From contig CAZJJZ010000006.1 of NCBI GenBank assembly GCA_964546505.1, positions 1-52,221 on the forward strand: a stretch of 52,221 nt of DNA, given 5' to 3'. Of this stretch, positions 8,936 to 15,570 are shown piece after piece (position 1 is the stretch's first letter; every line of letters begins with the position of its first letter). The notes under the pieces are model-generated. The model searched no databases. It was not told where the DNA came from and was given only the letters and a program-made list of their open reading frames with translations. Position numbers and translations under genes: made by a program. Source of the stretch: CAZJJZ01 sp964546505 (GTDB taxonomy: Bacteria > Patescibacteriota > Gracilibacteria > UBA1369).

Positions 8936-8969
8936 ACAACGGTCAGCGCATACCGTGGTAGATGAGAAT
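8936..8969 (+). repeat. 34-bp direct repeat, copy 2
   Basis: Exact copy of 7086-7119 in non-coding DNA. The two copies enclose 1816 bases with the GNAT gene and the ABC exporter remnant. Bases on either side of the two copies differ, so the match ends sharply. Confidence 0.9.
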
Positions 8970-8988
8970 CAAGGTTAAAGTACACTTT

Positions 8989-10017
8989 TTATCTTTTAAC
9001 CTTGAGGTTTTTCTGACTTTGCGCACCTCTATAAGCATTTTCAGTACAGTATTTTAACATTATGTTGATGTCTGGCGTGCTACCATCCGCGTAAGCTCTT
9101 CCAATACCATTTTTGCTTGTAGCTGCCTTAAACAAATCCGTATCGGATCTCATATTGTCAATAAAATCGTCAACCTTATTATTTTCAATCGCTTTAATTA
9201 GCGCTCTAAAATTTTTGGCAATATGATTTAATGTTGCATTGTATTGGAAATTATATTTATTGATTAACCAAGGATAATCCATTTCTAAACCGGAAGCCAA
9301 ATCATTGATAACAAGATTTTTCGTCATATAAAAATCAAATTTTATTGCATTGATAAGTTCTAGACAATTCTTATCAGAAAGGCTTCCCACTCTGATTTTT
9401 TGATCATCAGTCAGATATAGTCCACTTTTCGCTAGATTATTCAAGTCGTCAACACTTTTTTTAATAGATTCATGATTAACTACATAGTCAATGATGCTGA
9501 TGGATCCCCTACGCATTTTGGAGGCAAGTTCTGCGTTTTTTAGGTGAGTTTCAATGCCATTTTCTATTTGATTGTTTTCGATTTCCAGCCATGCTTTCAT
9601 GCGCATTATCGTCAGCACATTAATGTTACCTGTCCTGCGATGTCCGTCAAAATAACTCAGGATTTCATATTGATCTTCTTTTGGATCTTTATAGATGGAC
9701 ATTTCTGAGGCTTTTCCCAAAACTTCAAAATATTTCTCTATTTTCGGAACAATAGACCTTACAGACTCTTCATTTTCACCATTTTCTAGAAAGTCTTTTA
9801 TTAAAACCATATTCAGGCCTTCTTCCTCAATTTTGTTTTCGATATCTTCAATAACAAAATATGAATTGTCTGAATCCAAAACTTTTTGAATATTAGGCTT
9901 AAGGTCTGAAAAATCATCAAGTTGTTCATCGGGAAAAAAGAATGTTACATAGCTAAAAAAAGCCAATATTAACATCAATATTCCCAATAGAGATATTCCT
10001 ATTTTTTTCATTTTCAC
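8989..10017 (-). CDS. hypothetical membrane-anchored or secreted protein
   Basis: A 342-residue protein with an N-terminal hydrophobic segment (KKIGISLLGILMLILAFFSYVTFFF) that could be a signal anchor; the remainder is soluble, helical and charged. I do not recognise a domain. There is no signal-peptidase or lipobox motif, so a single-pass anchor with the bulk outside is likely. Start at 10017 or two codons later (10011). It lies directly outside the 34-bp-repeat segment, and both it and its surroundings are AT-rich. Confidence 0.6.
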   Translation of the reverse strand: MKMKKIGISLLGILMLILAFFSYVTFFFPDEQLDDFSDLKPNIQKVLDSDNSYFVIEDIENKIEEEGLNMVLIKDFLENGENEESVRSIVPKIEKYFEVLGKASEMSIYKDPKEDQYEILSYFDGHRRTGNINVLTIMRMKAWLEIENNQIENGIETHLKNAELASKMRRGSISIIDYVVNHESIKKSVDDLNNLAKSGLYLTDDQKIRVGSLSDKNCLELINAIKFDFYMTKNLVINDLASGLEMDYPWLINKYNFQYNATLNHIAKNFRALIKAIENNKVDDFIDNMRSDTDLFKAATSKNGIGRAYADGSTPDINIMLKYCTENAYRGAQSQKNLKVKR

Positions 10018-10269
10018 TTAAATGTTAGCGTAGATCTTTTGTTTGCATTGCTCTAAAAAAACTCATTAGTAGTTTGCCCAAAGACAATGAAATTAGACTT
10101 CTTTGATTTATTTTAGGAGCTGGATTTGTATTCACTATACCGCTTTTTTCATTTTTCGGAAAAGAATTTTCTTTTATAACTTAAAACTTCCACTAATCGT
10201 CTAGGAAATGATCCTAAAGTAAGCAAAATTATTGCTGAAATAGAGCAGCAAACTTATATGATGCAATAA

Positions 10270-10449
10270 CAGATCAAATTGCTAAGTGGTCAATTTTTAT
10301 GTGGCCACGATTTGCAAGCAGCATATGAGATCGAATGTAGAGACAAAATTTTCAAAAACTGCATTATGGTGAAGGGCGACTTTGTTGGCACCAACTTTAC
10401 GAAGTGCATTTTTGACAAGTTTTCATGCCCCAGAAGCTCTTGCACATAA
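10270..10449 (+). pseudogene. pentapeptide-repeat fragment
   Basis: The plus-strand frame from 10270 (directly after a TAA) to the TAA at 10447 encodes SGQFLCGHDLQ, then FKNCIMVKGDFVGTNFTKCI, with the A(D/N)(L/F)xx periodicity of pentapeptide-repeat proteins. There is no start codon, and the frame runs into the antisense of the recombinase remnant at about 10415. It is therefore a broken piece of a pentapeptide gene joined to the recombinase remnant. Confidence 0.5.
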
Positions 10450-10794
10450 CGAACATCCACGCCATCTTCCAGCAAGTGAGTTGCAATCGAGTCAAGACAA
10501 CCGGCAGTTTTTAGGCTTTTTTGCCGATTGAATTTGTATTTTCCCCAAATTCTCCACAACCTTGCGAAAATAAAACTTGATCGCATTCAAAAAGAGGTTT
10601 CGACTCTGTGCTGAGAGCTTCTTTTGCTCACATTGCTTCAGAAAATCTCGAATGTCATCTTCATCTAAATGTGTATAATTTCCACATTTAAAAGAAAAAT
10701 ATTCCCTTAACGCATAAGCATAGCTTTTCCGAGTTCTAGGACTATAATTCTTAATAGCCAGTTCCCTATCCAATTTTTGAAGTTCAAGATTCAT
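10414..10794 (-). pseudogene. eroded tyrosine recombinase (XerC/D- or IntI-like)
   Basis: From ATG 10794 the N-terminal core-binding domain is intact: LDRELAIKNYSPRTRKSYAY, then DDIRDFLKQCEQKKLSAQSRN and the helix NAIKFYFRKVVENLGK. After KKPKN the reading frame breaks and jumps to the far C-terminal motif SIATHLLEDGVDVRYVQELL followed by GHENLS, the usual (F/I)ATHLLExGxDxRxxQxLLGH block. The middle (first catalytic Arg, Lys, the HxxR His) and the end with the Tyr are gone, so it is inactive. It is transcribed away from the cassette genes that begin at 10943, which is the standard intI/attI arrangement. Because the region that holds the IntI-specific insertion is lost, IntI and XerC/D cannot be told apart. 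Confidence 0.75.
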
Positions 10795-10878
10795 AAAAAA
10801 ATCATTTACAAAAAAATATCGCAAAAGAATTAAAAAACCCTCAAAAATTCGTTAAAACACCAAAATTAATCTAAAATC

Positions 10879-10910
10879 ACGAAGACACTTCGTATAATTG
10901 CGAGTTGTGC
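10879..10910 (+). promoter_or_regulatory. attI-like region with -10 box
   Basis: Between the recombinase remnant and the first cassette gene: a perfect hairpin ACGAAG-ACA-CTTCGT (10879-10893), a TATAAT (10893-10898) and a core-like GTTGTGC (10904-10910). The core is the exact reverse complement of GCACAAC at 11492-11498, the left core of the first attC, as expected if a cassette begins here. The -35 box is poor. Confidence 0.5.
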
Positions 10911-10942
10911 GAAATTGCAAAAACATCAATTTTTAAATCGTT

Positions 10943-11461
10943 TTGATTTCTATAATGATTAAAATTAGAAAACATCAAAGAGAAGACATTCCTTATCGTC
11001 TTAAATGGTTAAACAATCCAAAAGTTAAGGAATTTTTAGGAGATGCCCATGCAAATGGAACAACTTTAGCAAAACAGAAAAAATGGTTTGATATTTACGA
11101 AAAAGCTAAAGATAAAAAGTTTTTCACCATTTGTGACAATAAAAATCCGATAGGAATGTTTGGTTTATATAATATCGACAAAACACTGAATAATGCTGAT
11201 TTGTTTATCGCTATTGGAGACGATAATTATCGTGGAAAAGGAGTTGGGAAAATTGCTATGAAATGGTTAATTGACTATGGATTCAGAAAATTGAAACTTC
11301 AGAAACTTAAATTAGGGGTAGCCGAAGATAATTTGCCAGCAGTAAATCTATATAAATCAGTTGGTTTTGAAGTAGAAGGAATTCTAAAAGATGAATATTT
11401 GATTAAAGGCAAATATCATAATGATATAGCAATGGCAATTTTCAATAGAAATCAAAACTAG
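10943..11461 (+). CDS. GNAT-family (RimJ/RimL-like) N-acetyltransferase, cassette 1
   Basis: A 172-residue acetyltransferase with the RimJ/L-type layout: IKIRKHQREDIPYRLKWLNN at the start, the acetyl-CoA loop NYRGKGVGKIAMKWLIDYGF, then LGVAEDNLPAVNLYKSVGFE (the N-x-x-A/S-x-x-L-Y-x-x-x-G-F motif). Proteins of this type modify ribosomal proteins, small amines or antibiotics; the target is unknown. It is the first gene after the attI-like site and is followed 30 bases later by an attC-like hairpin, with little other non-coding DNA, as in an integron cassette. ATG at 10943, or the second ATG at 10955 (MIKIRKH). Confidence 0.88.
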   Translation: MISIMIKIRKHQREDIPYRLKWLNNPKVKEFLGDAHANGTTLAKQKKWFDIYEKAKDKKFFTICDNKNPIGMFGLYNIDKTLNNADLFIAIGDDNYRGKGVGKIAMKWLIDYGFRKLKLQKLKLGVAEDNLPAVNLYKSVGFEVEGILKDEYLIKGKYHNDIAMAIFNRNQN

Positions 11462-11491
11462 AAAACAAGGAAGATGTTTTTGCAACTAATC

Positions 11492-11559
11492 GCACAACAC
11501 GGGCTATCCAAAATTGCTCCCTTGGGGTCGCAACTTCGGATCAGCCCGAAACGTTACGC
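11492..11559 (+). other. attC-like recombination site 1
   Basis: A 68-bp imperfect palindrome: left core GCACAAC (11492-11498), arm CGGGCTATCC (11500-11509) pairing with GGATCAGCCCG (11538-11548) except for one unpaired C at 11542, an inner arm AAATTGC/GCAACTT, a CCC-TT-GGG tip, and right core GTTACGC (11553-11559). Unpaired bases in one arm and a G|TT right core are hallmarks of attC sites. The left core is the exact complement of the core at 10904-10910, the start of the same cassette. Confidence 0.75.
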
Positions 11560-11590
11560 GCAATTTCTGCCTTCTGCTAAAATATAAAAT

Positions 11591-12112
11591 ATGGAAAAAG
11601 AATCCAAACAGTTTCGAGCCATAGTTGACGAGCTTCAAAGCATGGTTGAAGTAGATCAAGACATGCGTAATCGTTGTACAGATAATCCTGATGAGTGGGA
11701 TGAAACCGTTGACCATCGGAACACAGAACGCATGAAAGTCATTATTGATGAAATGGGCTGGCCTTCCATCTCTAAAGTTGGAGAAAAAGGCTCCTCTAAT
11801 GCATGGTTACTTGTTCAACACGCCGACCATGATCCTGAATTTCAGAAAAGATGTCTTGAACTCATGAAATCGGAGCCTGAAGGTGAAATTTCAAAACGAA
11901 ACATTGCTTATCTTGAAGATCGCATTGCTGTTGGAGATGGAAGGCCTCAAACCTACGGAACACAATTTCATAAAAATTCCGATGGTCAACTCGTGCCACA
12001 GCCCATAGCAGACGAAGAAGAAGTCGATGAACGACGAAAAGATGTCGGGTTCGAAACTTTAGATGAGTATAAAAAAAGAATGCAAGAATTGTACGGCAGA
12101 AACAGCGCCTAA
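11591..12112 (+). CDS. DUF6624-like protein, cassette 2
   Basis: A 173-residue soluble protein. The pattern DQDMRNRC, then GWPSISKVGEKGSSNAWLLV, QHADHDPEFQKRCLELM, AYLEDRIAVGDGRPQTYGTQ and PQPIADEEEVDERRKDVGFE matches the DUF6624 family, whose biochemical role is unknown. The stop codon (12110-12112) lies inside the left core of attC site 2, so gene and site are packed as a cassette. ATG at 11591 follows the right core of attC 1 by 31 bases; there is no good Shine-Dalgarno sequence. Confidence 0.8.
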   Translation: MEKESKQFRAIVDELQSMVEVDQDMRNRCTDNPDEWDETVDHRNTERMKVIIDEMGWPSISKVGEKGSSNAWLLVQHADHDPEFQKRCLELMKSEPEGEISKRNIAYLEDRIAVGDGRPQTYGTQFHKNSDGQLVPQPIADEEEVDERRKDVGFETLDEYKKRMQELYGRNSA

Positions 12113-12195
12113 CACGGAATATACGGCTACACTCCTCGTGCCTCGTCGTTTCGCCCATATTGCTTCGCAACTTCTTATACACGCAAACGTTATAT
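12107..12195 (+). other. attC-like recombination site 2
   Basis: Left core GCCTAAC (12107-12113, matches RYYYAAC) and right core GTTATAT (12189-12195). The left core pairs in 6 of 7 positions with GTTACGC, the core at the start of its own cassette (11553-11559). Internal arms (AATATACGGC/GCCCATATT) are weaker and less symmetrical than in site 1. The CCCATATTGC arm resembles sites 3 and 4. Confidence 0.6.
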
Positions 12196-12232
12196 GAAAT
12201 ATCCAAAAAGCTTTTACTTAAAAGAATTTTAA

Positions 12233-12747
12233 ATGAAAAAGAAAGTAATATTTATTACAGGCCTAGCAGGTATAGGAAAAACGACATTAGTTAATTATTT
12301 CTTAGAAAACCCAATAGACGGATACAGTTTTTATGATTTTGATGATGGTAAATATAAAATAGAAGGCTTTGAGGATCATTATAAGTGGAGACACAAGCAA
12401 ACGAGTGGTGGCTCGAAGTTGCTCATTCGGATAACGAAAAAAATAATATCTCAGTTATATTAGGTCTTGGAATTTATCCAAAGGAAGTTTTTGAGTTGAA
12501 GAATGCTGAAGGATTTAAAAAAGAAAATATTATTTTTGCATATTTACATTGTACGGGCGAAGAACGGAAAGAAAGACTAAAAAATAGAGGAGATGAGCAA
12601 CTTCTACAAAGGAATGAATCATGGCATGAGAGATATTATAATGAGCTTAAAGATCTAAATGCTAAAGAGATAAGTACGTCTTGCAAATCAATAGAAGATA
12701 CTGCCACAGATATTAAAGTCTGGCTCAGTAAAATTTCAGAATTATAA
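12233..12747 (+). pseudogene. P-loop kinase-like gene with one frameshift, cassette 3
   Basis: The first frame (12233-12463) gives KKKVIFITGLAGIGKTTLVN with Walker A GLAGIGKTT, then YDFDDGKYKI. A second frame carries on from about 12390 with NEWWLEVAHSDN, then IIFAYLHCTGEERKERLKNR and QRNESWHERYYNELKDLNAK, a lid/helix arrangement typical of small nucleoside or metabolite kinases. Together they make about 170 residues with a single frame change near 12385-12400. Either the gene is freshly broken or one base is wrong in the assembly. It is flanked by attC-like sites 2 and 3. Confidence 0.7.
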
Positions 12748-12771
12748 AAACAAAAGCTTTTTGGATACATC

Positions 12772-12897
12772 GTATAACACGGCATATGGAGTTCCATTCG
12801 TCGTCGTACCTCCTACTTATTTCACCCATATTTGCAGCGGTCGCCCTTCTGGCATATTATACCACTGCCAAACATCGCATACGCTGGAACATTAGGC
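12772..12897 (+). other. attC-like recombination site 3
   Basis: Left core GTATAAC (12772-12778) pairs in 6 of 7 positions with GTTATAT, the start of its own cassette (12189-12195). Right core is ATTAGGC (12891-12897), a variant with A instead of G before the TT. Internal pairings are GTTCCA (12791-12796) with TGGAAC (12885-12890) and GGCATATGG with CCATATTTGC. Length 126 bp, within the known attC range. Confidence 0.6.
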
Positions 12898-13103
12898 GAC
12901 ATATTTCCAAGTCTCTTTTTAAAATACGGAACGAGTGAAAGTTTTTCTTAATTTCAATGACCGGAAAAAATGAGTTTTCTACGCTCTCGCTCCGAAAACG
13001 ATTTTTATTTTTAAAATGGCTTGAGACAATAAACCCAAATCATTATAATGCATTTGATTTAAATTCAATACTAGCTTTACACCTTGATATCTTAAGTTAG
13101 CAC

Positions 13104-13190
13104 ATGAAAATATATAATTTCTTAACAACAACTCAACATCAACACGGTGAACATATTTCGCCGGATGTTTTTGTGTATTGTTTGAAATAA
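13104..13190 (+). CDS. possible 28-residue leader peptide
   Basis: MKIYNFLTTTQHQHGEHISP... ends at a TAA 28 bases before an intrinsic terminator that stands upstream of the two cassette-4 genes. A run of Thr and His codons (TTTQHQHGEH) before a terminator is the layout of an attenuation leader, but the peptide could also be chance or a relic of a longer gene. Confidence 0.3.
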   Translation: MKIYNFLTTTQHQHGEHISPDVFVYCLK

Positions 13191-13217
13191 TTATTTTCTC
13201 ACAAATTAGCACTAATA

Positions 13218-13243
13218 GACACCGGCGAAAGCAGGTGTTTTTT
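13218..13243 (+). terminator. intrinsic terminator upstream of the cassette-4 genes
   Basis: Stem ACACC/GGTGT around GGCGAAAGCA, followed by seven T. Placed 108 bases before the ATG at 13351, it would stop read-through from the upstream cassettes or act as an attenuator. Confidence 0.6.
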
Positions 13244-13350
13244 TATGTTTTTTAATTTTTTTTATCATGAATAAATATTTTCAAAATGCTACGTATCATC
13301 GCAAAAAAAGGGTTTTTTAAGAGATTTTTTATTTTGTATCCTTACTTATT

Positions 13351-14304
13351 ATGAAAACACTAAATGTTGAAGACACGCTAAGACCTAAAAGTGTAGGTCG
13401 TCTAAATAATCTTCCTTTAGATGAAAAACTTGTTTTTTCATCTGGTATAGGAATTAATCCTGCTCCTAAAGAAATACCAATTCGTTATTTATCTTATTTA
13501 TTACCGCTTATTTCATGTACGCAAAAATATAGAAATGCAATTGGGCAAATATATACAGCTGATCAAGCCGCTATAAGACTTGGTATTGAAAATAGCTCGG
13601 TTAGTGAAAATGTAAGACTGATTAGAAATTTTACAATTGGTTTTGTAGCCGAAATGTTTCCAGATTTAGTTGATAAAATAACTATTTCCGAAGAAAAAAG
13701 TGAATTTGATAATGATATTAAAGAGCTTATAGAAGATACAATTAAAAAACTTGTTGATATTCTTATGAAAAGCAATGATTCCGCTATTCTAAAATTTGCT
13801 AAAAATAGAGCCAATGGAGACATAAGAATGCCTTTAAGGTATATGGCAGAACACAGTTTATACATGAGAGATAACTTGTTTGATGATGATAGATTATTCC
13901 TTATTGATAATCCTGACGGTTTTAAAGATTCTAGGGTCGTAATGATTGGGGGATCTGCAGAGGAAATTTTTTATCAAACAAGAAAAACAATAATGAGAGC
14001 GTTAGATACATTAAATAATCAAAGAAATATACAACTTTTCACAGATATTGGTAGGTTGCCCCCATATTATAGAAAATTCATGGAAAATGTTGTTGGTGAA
14101 GAAATTAAAGAAGATAATGTGCGTGTTTTTCTAGAAAAATTAGACAAACAATTAGCATATGATTATCTCATGTTGATAATTGCATGCTCAGAAAATCAAG
14201 ATTACAAAATTATAAAAAGAAGAAAAGTGGGTTTTACAGAACTTGATTATCAATCACTACAAAACGGATTTGAAAATTTAAAAGTATTTTTAAGTCAGTT
14301 TTAA
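13351..14304 (+). CDS. hypothetical 317-residue protein, cassette 4
   Basis: Unrecognised soluble, helical protein. A hydrophobic stretch near residue 45-55 (IRYLSYLLPLIS) is too short and polar for a membrane segment. The segment DSRVVMIGGSAEEIFYQTRK could be a strand-loop-helix unit, but there is no full nucleotide-binding motif. It is followed 24 bases later by a DapF-fold gene, so the two probably form one operon and one function inside a single cassette-like unit. Composition is about 70% A+T, lower in G+C than most of the window. ATG at 13351. Confidence 0.75.
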   Translation: MKTLNVEDTLRPKSVGRLNNLPLDEKLVFSSGIGINPAPKEIPIRYLSYLLPLISCTQKYRNAIGQIYTADQAAIRLGIENSSVSENVRLIRNFTIGFVAEMFPDLVDKITISEEKSEFDNDIKELIEDTIKKLVDILMKSNDSAILKFAKNRANGDIRMPLRYMAEHSLYMRDNLFDDDRLFLIDNPDGFKDSRVVMIGGSAEEIFYQTRKTIMRALDTLNNQRNIQLFTDIGRLPPYYRKFMENVVGEEIKEDNVRVFLEKLDKQLAYDYLMLIIACSENQDYKIIKRRKVGFTELDYQSLQNGFENLKVFLSQF

Positions 14305-14328
14305 TTTATTTTTTAACACAATTTTATT

Positions 14329-15060
14329 ATGAAAACTTATTTTATTTACCCTGCAGGGAATGCAACAATTCTTGTTTATAACTTAGATCAACAAATAGAT
14401 AGAGATACTTATGCCAAAATTTCCAATATTCTTCTCCAAAAAAATAAAGATTTTGAACAGGTTGGTTTTATCGAAAAAGGAGACAAATGCAAATATAAAT
14501 GTCAAATCATGGTCGGACAATTGTGTATCAATGCCATGAGGTCTTTGGCCTTTTGGATCAATGAAAGATTTGGAGAGAAAAAGTTTGAGCTTGAAAGTTC
14601 AGGAACTAAAAAAACTTTTACTATGGAAATAGAAAATTGGGTTTCAATTAGTTTAGAGAAGAACTATCAAATTAAAAAAATTGATGAAAAGTTAATCTTA
14701 ATTGAACTAGAAGGAATTTCACATTTTGTTCAAACTATTGAAAAAACTAAATGGGATGAAGCGAAATTTAGAAATCAATTTATAAAAATGCAAAAAGAAT
14801 ATTTATCGCTATTTCAAACTAATCCAGCTATAGGTTTAATTTTAGTAGACGAATTCAATAAAATATATCCACTGATTTTTGTAAAAGATACTAATTCATT
14901 GATTTTTGAGTCTGCCTGTGGAAGTGGGACTTTAGCGGCATTTATTGCAAATAAAAAATCCATTAATTGTTTTATACAGCCAAGTGGTTATCCATATTTT
15001 GTTGAAGAAAAAGAAGATAAATTTGTTTTGAAAAGTAATGTATGTAAAATCGAAAAATAA
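14329..15060 (+). CDS. DapF-fold (diaminopimelate epimerase-like) racemase/epimerase, cassette 4
   Basis: The 243-residue protein has the two-cysteine plan of PLP-independent DapF-type epimerases: an opening YPAGNATILVYN, first cysteine block QLCINAMRSLAFW (compare Q-M-C-G-N-G-x-R-C) and second block ESACGSGTLAAF (compare ACGSG). Both catalytic cysteines are therefore present, but the first block lacks the usual Gly after Cys and the overall identity is low, so the substrate is unlikely to be diaminopimelate. DapF relatives include amino-acid racemases such as the histidine racemase of opine metallophore synthesis. The upstream 317-residue protein is its probable partner. ATG at 14329. Confidence 0.7.
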   Translation: MKTYFIYPAGNATILVYNLDQQIDRDTYAKISNILLQKNKDFEQVGFIEKGDKCKYKCQIMVGQLCINAMRSLAFWINERFGEKKFELESSGTKKTFTMEIENWVSISLEKNYQIKKIDEKLILIELEGISHFVQTIEKTKWDEAKFRNQFIKMQKEYLSLFQTNPAIGLILVDEFNKIYPLIFVKDTNSLIFESACGSGTLAAFIANKKSINCFIQPSGYPYFVEEKEDKFVLKSNVCKIEK

Positions 15061-15144
15061 GGTGTTTTGGGCTGCCGTAATTCACCCCTTTAATTCCCCT
15101 CTGCCCTACGCCCAAAAACAAAAATTTTTTCACAACCAAATAAT

Positions 15145-15162
15145 AAAAGAGACTTGGAAATA
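15145..15162 (-). repeat. 18-bp inverted repeat partner of 12902-12919
   Basis: AAAAGAGACTTGGAAATA is the exact reverse complement of 12902-12919. The two arms lie just inside the two ends of cassette 4, so in a circularised cassette they would face each other across the attC site. Confidence 0.8.
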
Positions 15163-15210
15163 CGCTCAAGCCACAGTGCATTCTCACTCCGCTAACGCTC
15201 CGTTCGGCTC

Positions 15211-15291
15211 GCCTAATACAGTATATCTGGCTCGCTCCTGCCGTCGCTCCATCCATATTTACATCCGCTACAGCATCGCAGTGGATTAACT
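15211..15291 (+). other. attC-like recombination site 4
   Basis: Left core GCCTAAT (15211-15217) is the exact complement of ATTAGGC (12891-12897), the start of its own cassette. Right core is ATTAACT (15285-15291). Internal arms GTATATCTGG and CCATATTTAC resemble those of sites 2 and 3. The exact match of an unusual core across 2.3 kb is strong support for a cassette boundary. Confidence 0.6.
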
Positions 15292-15351
15292 ACAAAACGG
15301 AATTCGTTCATTAACTTTTTTACTCCAATCACTTTGTAATTTATAGTTAAG

Positions 15352-15570
15352 ATGAATAGAATAATAGAAACTTGTAAATTCGTTGTTGATAATTCTCAAC
15401 ATGTAAAAATAAACCCTGAAAAAGTTGATGAGTTTGTTGATTATTTTAAAGATTCTCATATCAAGCATTGGATTGATGAATCGCCCTTTGATTTGAAAAA
15501 ATTCAACATTAAAGATAAAGCACATTTTTTGCTTGTGTTTAACTCAATTAGTTTTTCTTATTGGGGCGAC
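15352..15570 (+). pseudogene. truncated queuosine-salvage (DUF2419/Qng1-like) gene, cassette 5
   Basis: About 73 residues match the start of the queuosine salvage glycosidase family: IIETCKFVVDNSQHVKINPE, then HFLLVFNSISFSYWGD, the conserved N-(A/S)-(L/I)-x-F-x-(F/Y)-W strand. The full family is about 300 residues. At 15570 the sequence switches without warning into the 3' end of the converging UDG-like gene, so the gene is cut at a recombination joint and its own attC is lost. The frame runs on to a stop at 15598-15600. Confidence 0.7.

Larger units (their letters stand above)
12898..13350. other. long non-coding leader of cassette 4
   Basis: About 450 bases with no supported full gene. It holds one arm of an 18-bp inverted repeat (12902-12919, partner 15145-15162), a 28-codon open frame (13104-13190) and an intrinsic terminator (13218-13243). 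The base composition is about three quarters A+T. Confidence 0.5.

Noticed and set aside
12979..13212. Minus-strand frame of 77 codons in the cassette-4 leader
   Set aside because: AT-rich, no ribosome site, no protein-like pattern, and opposite to the direction of the cassette genes.
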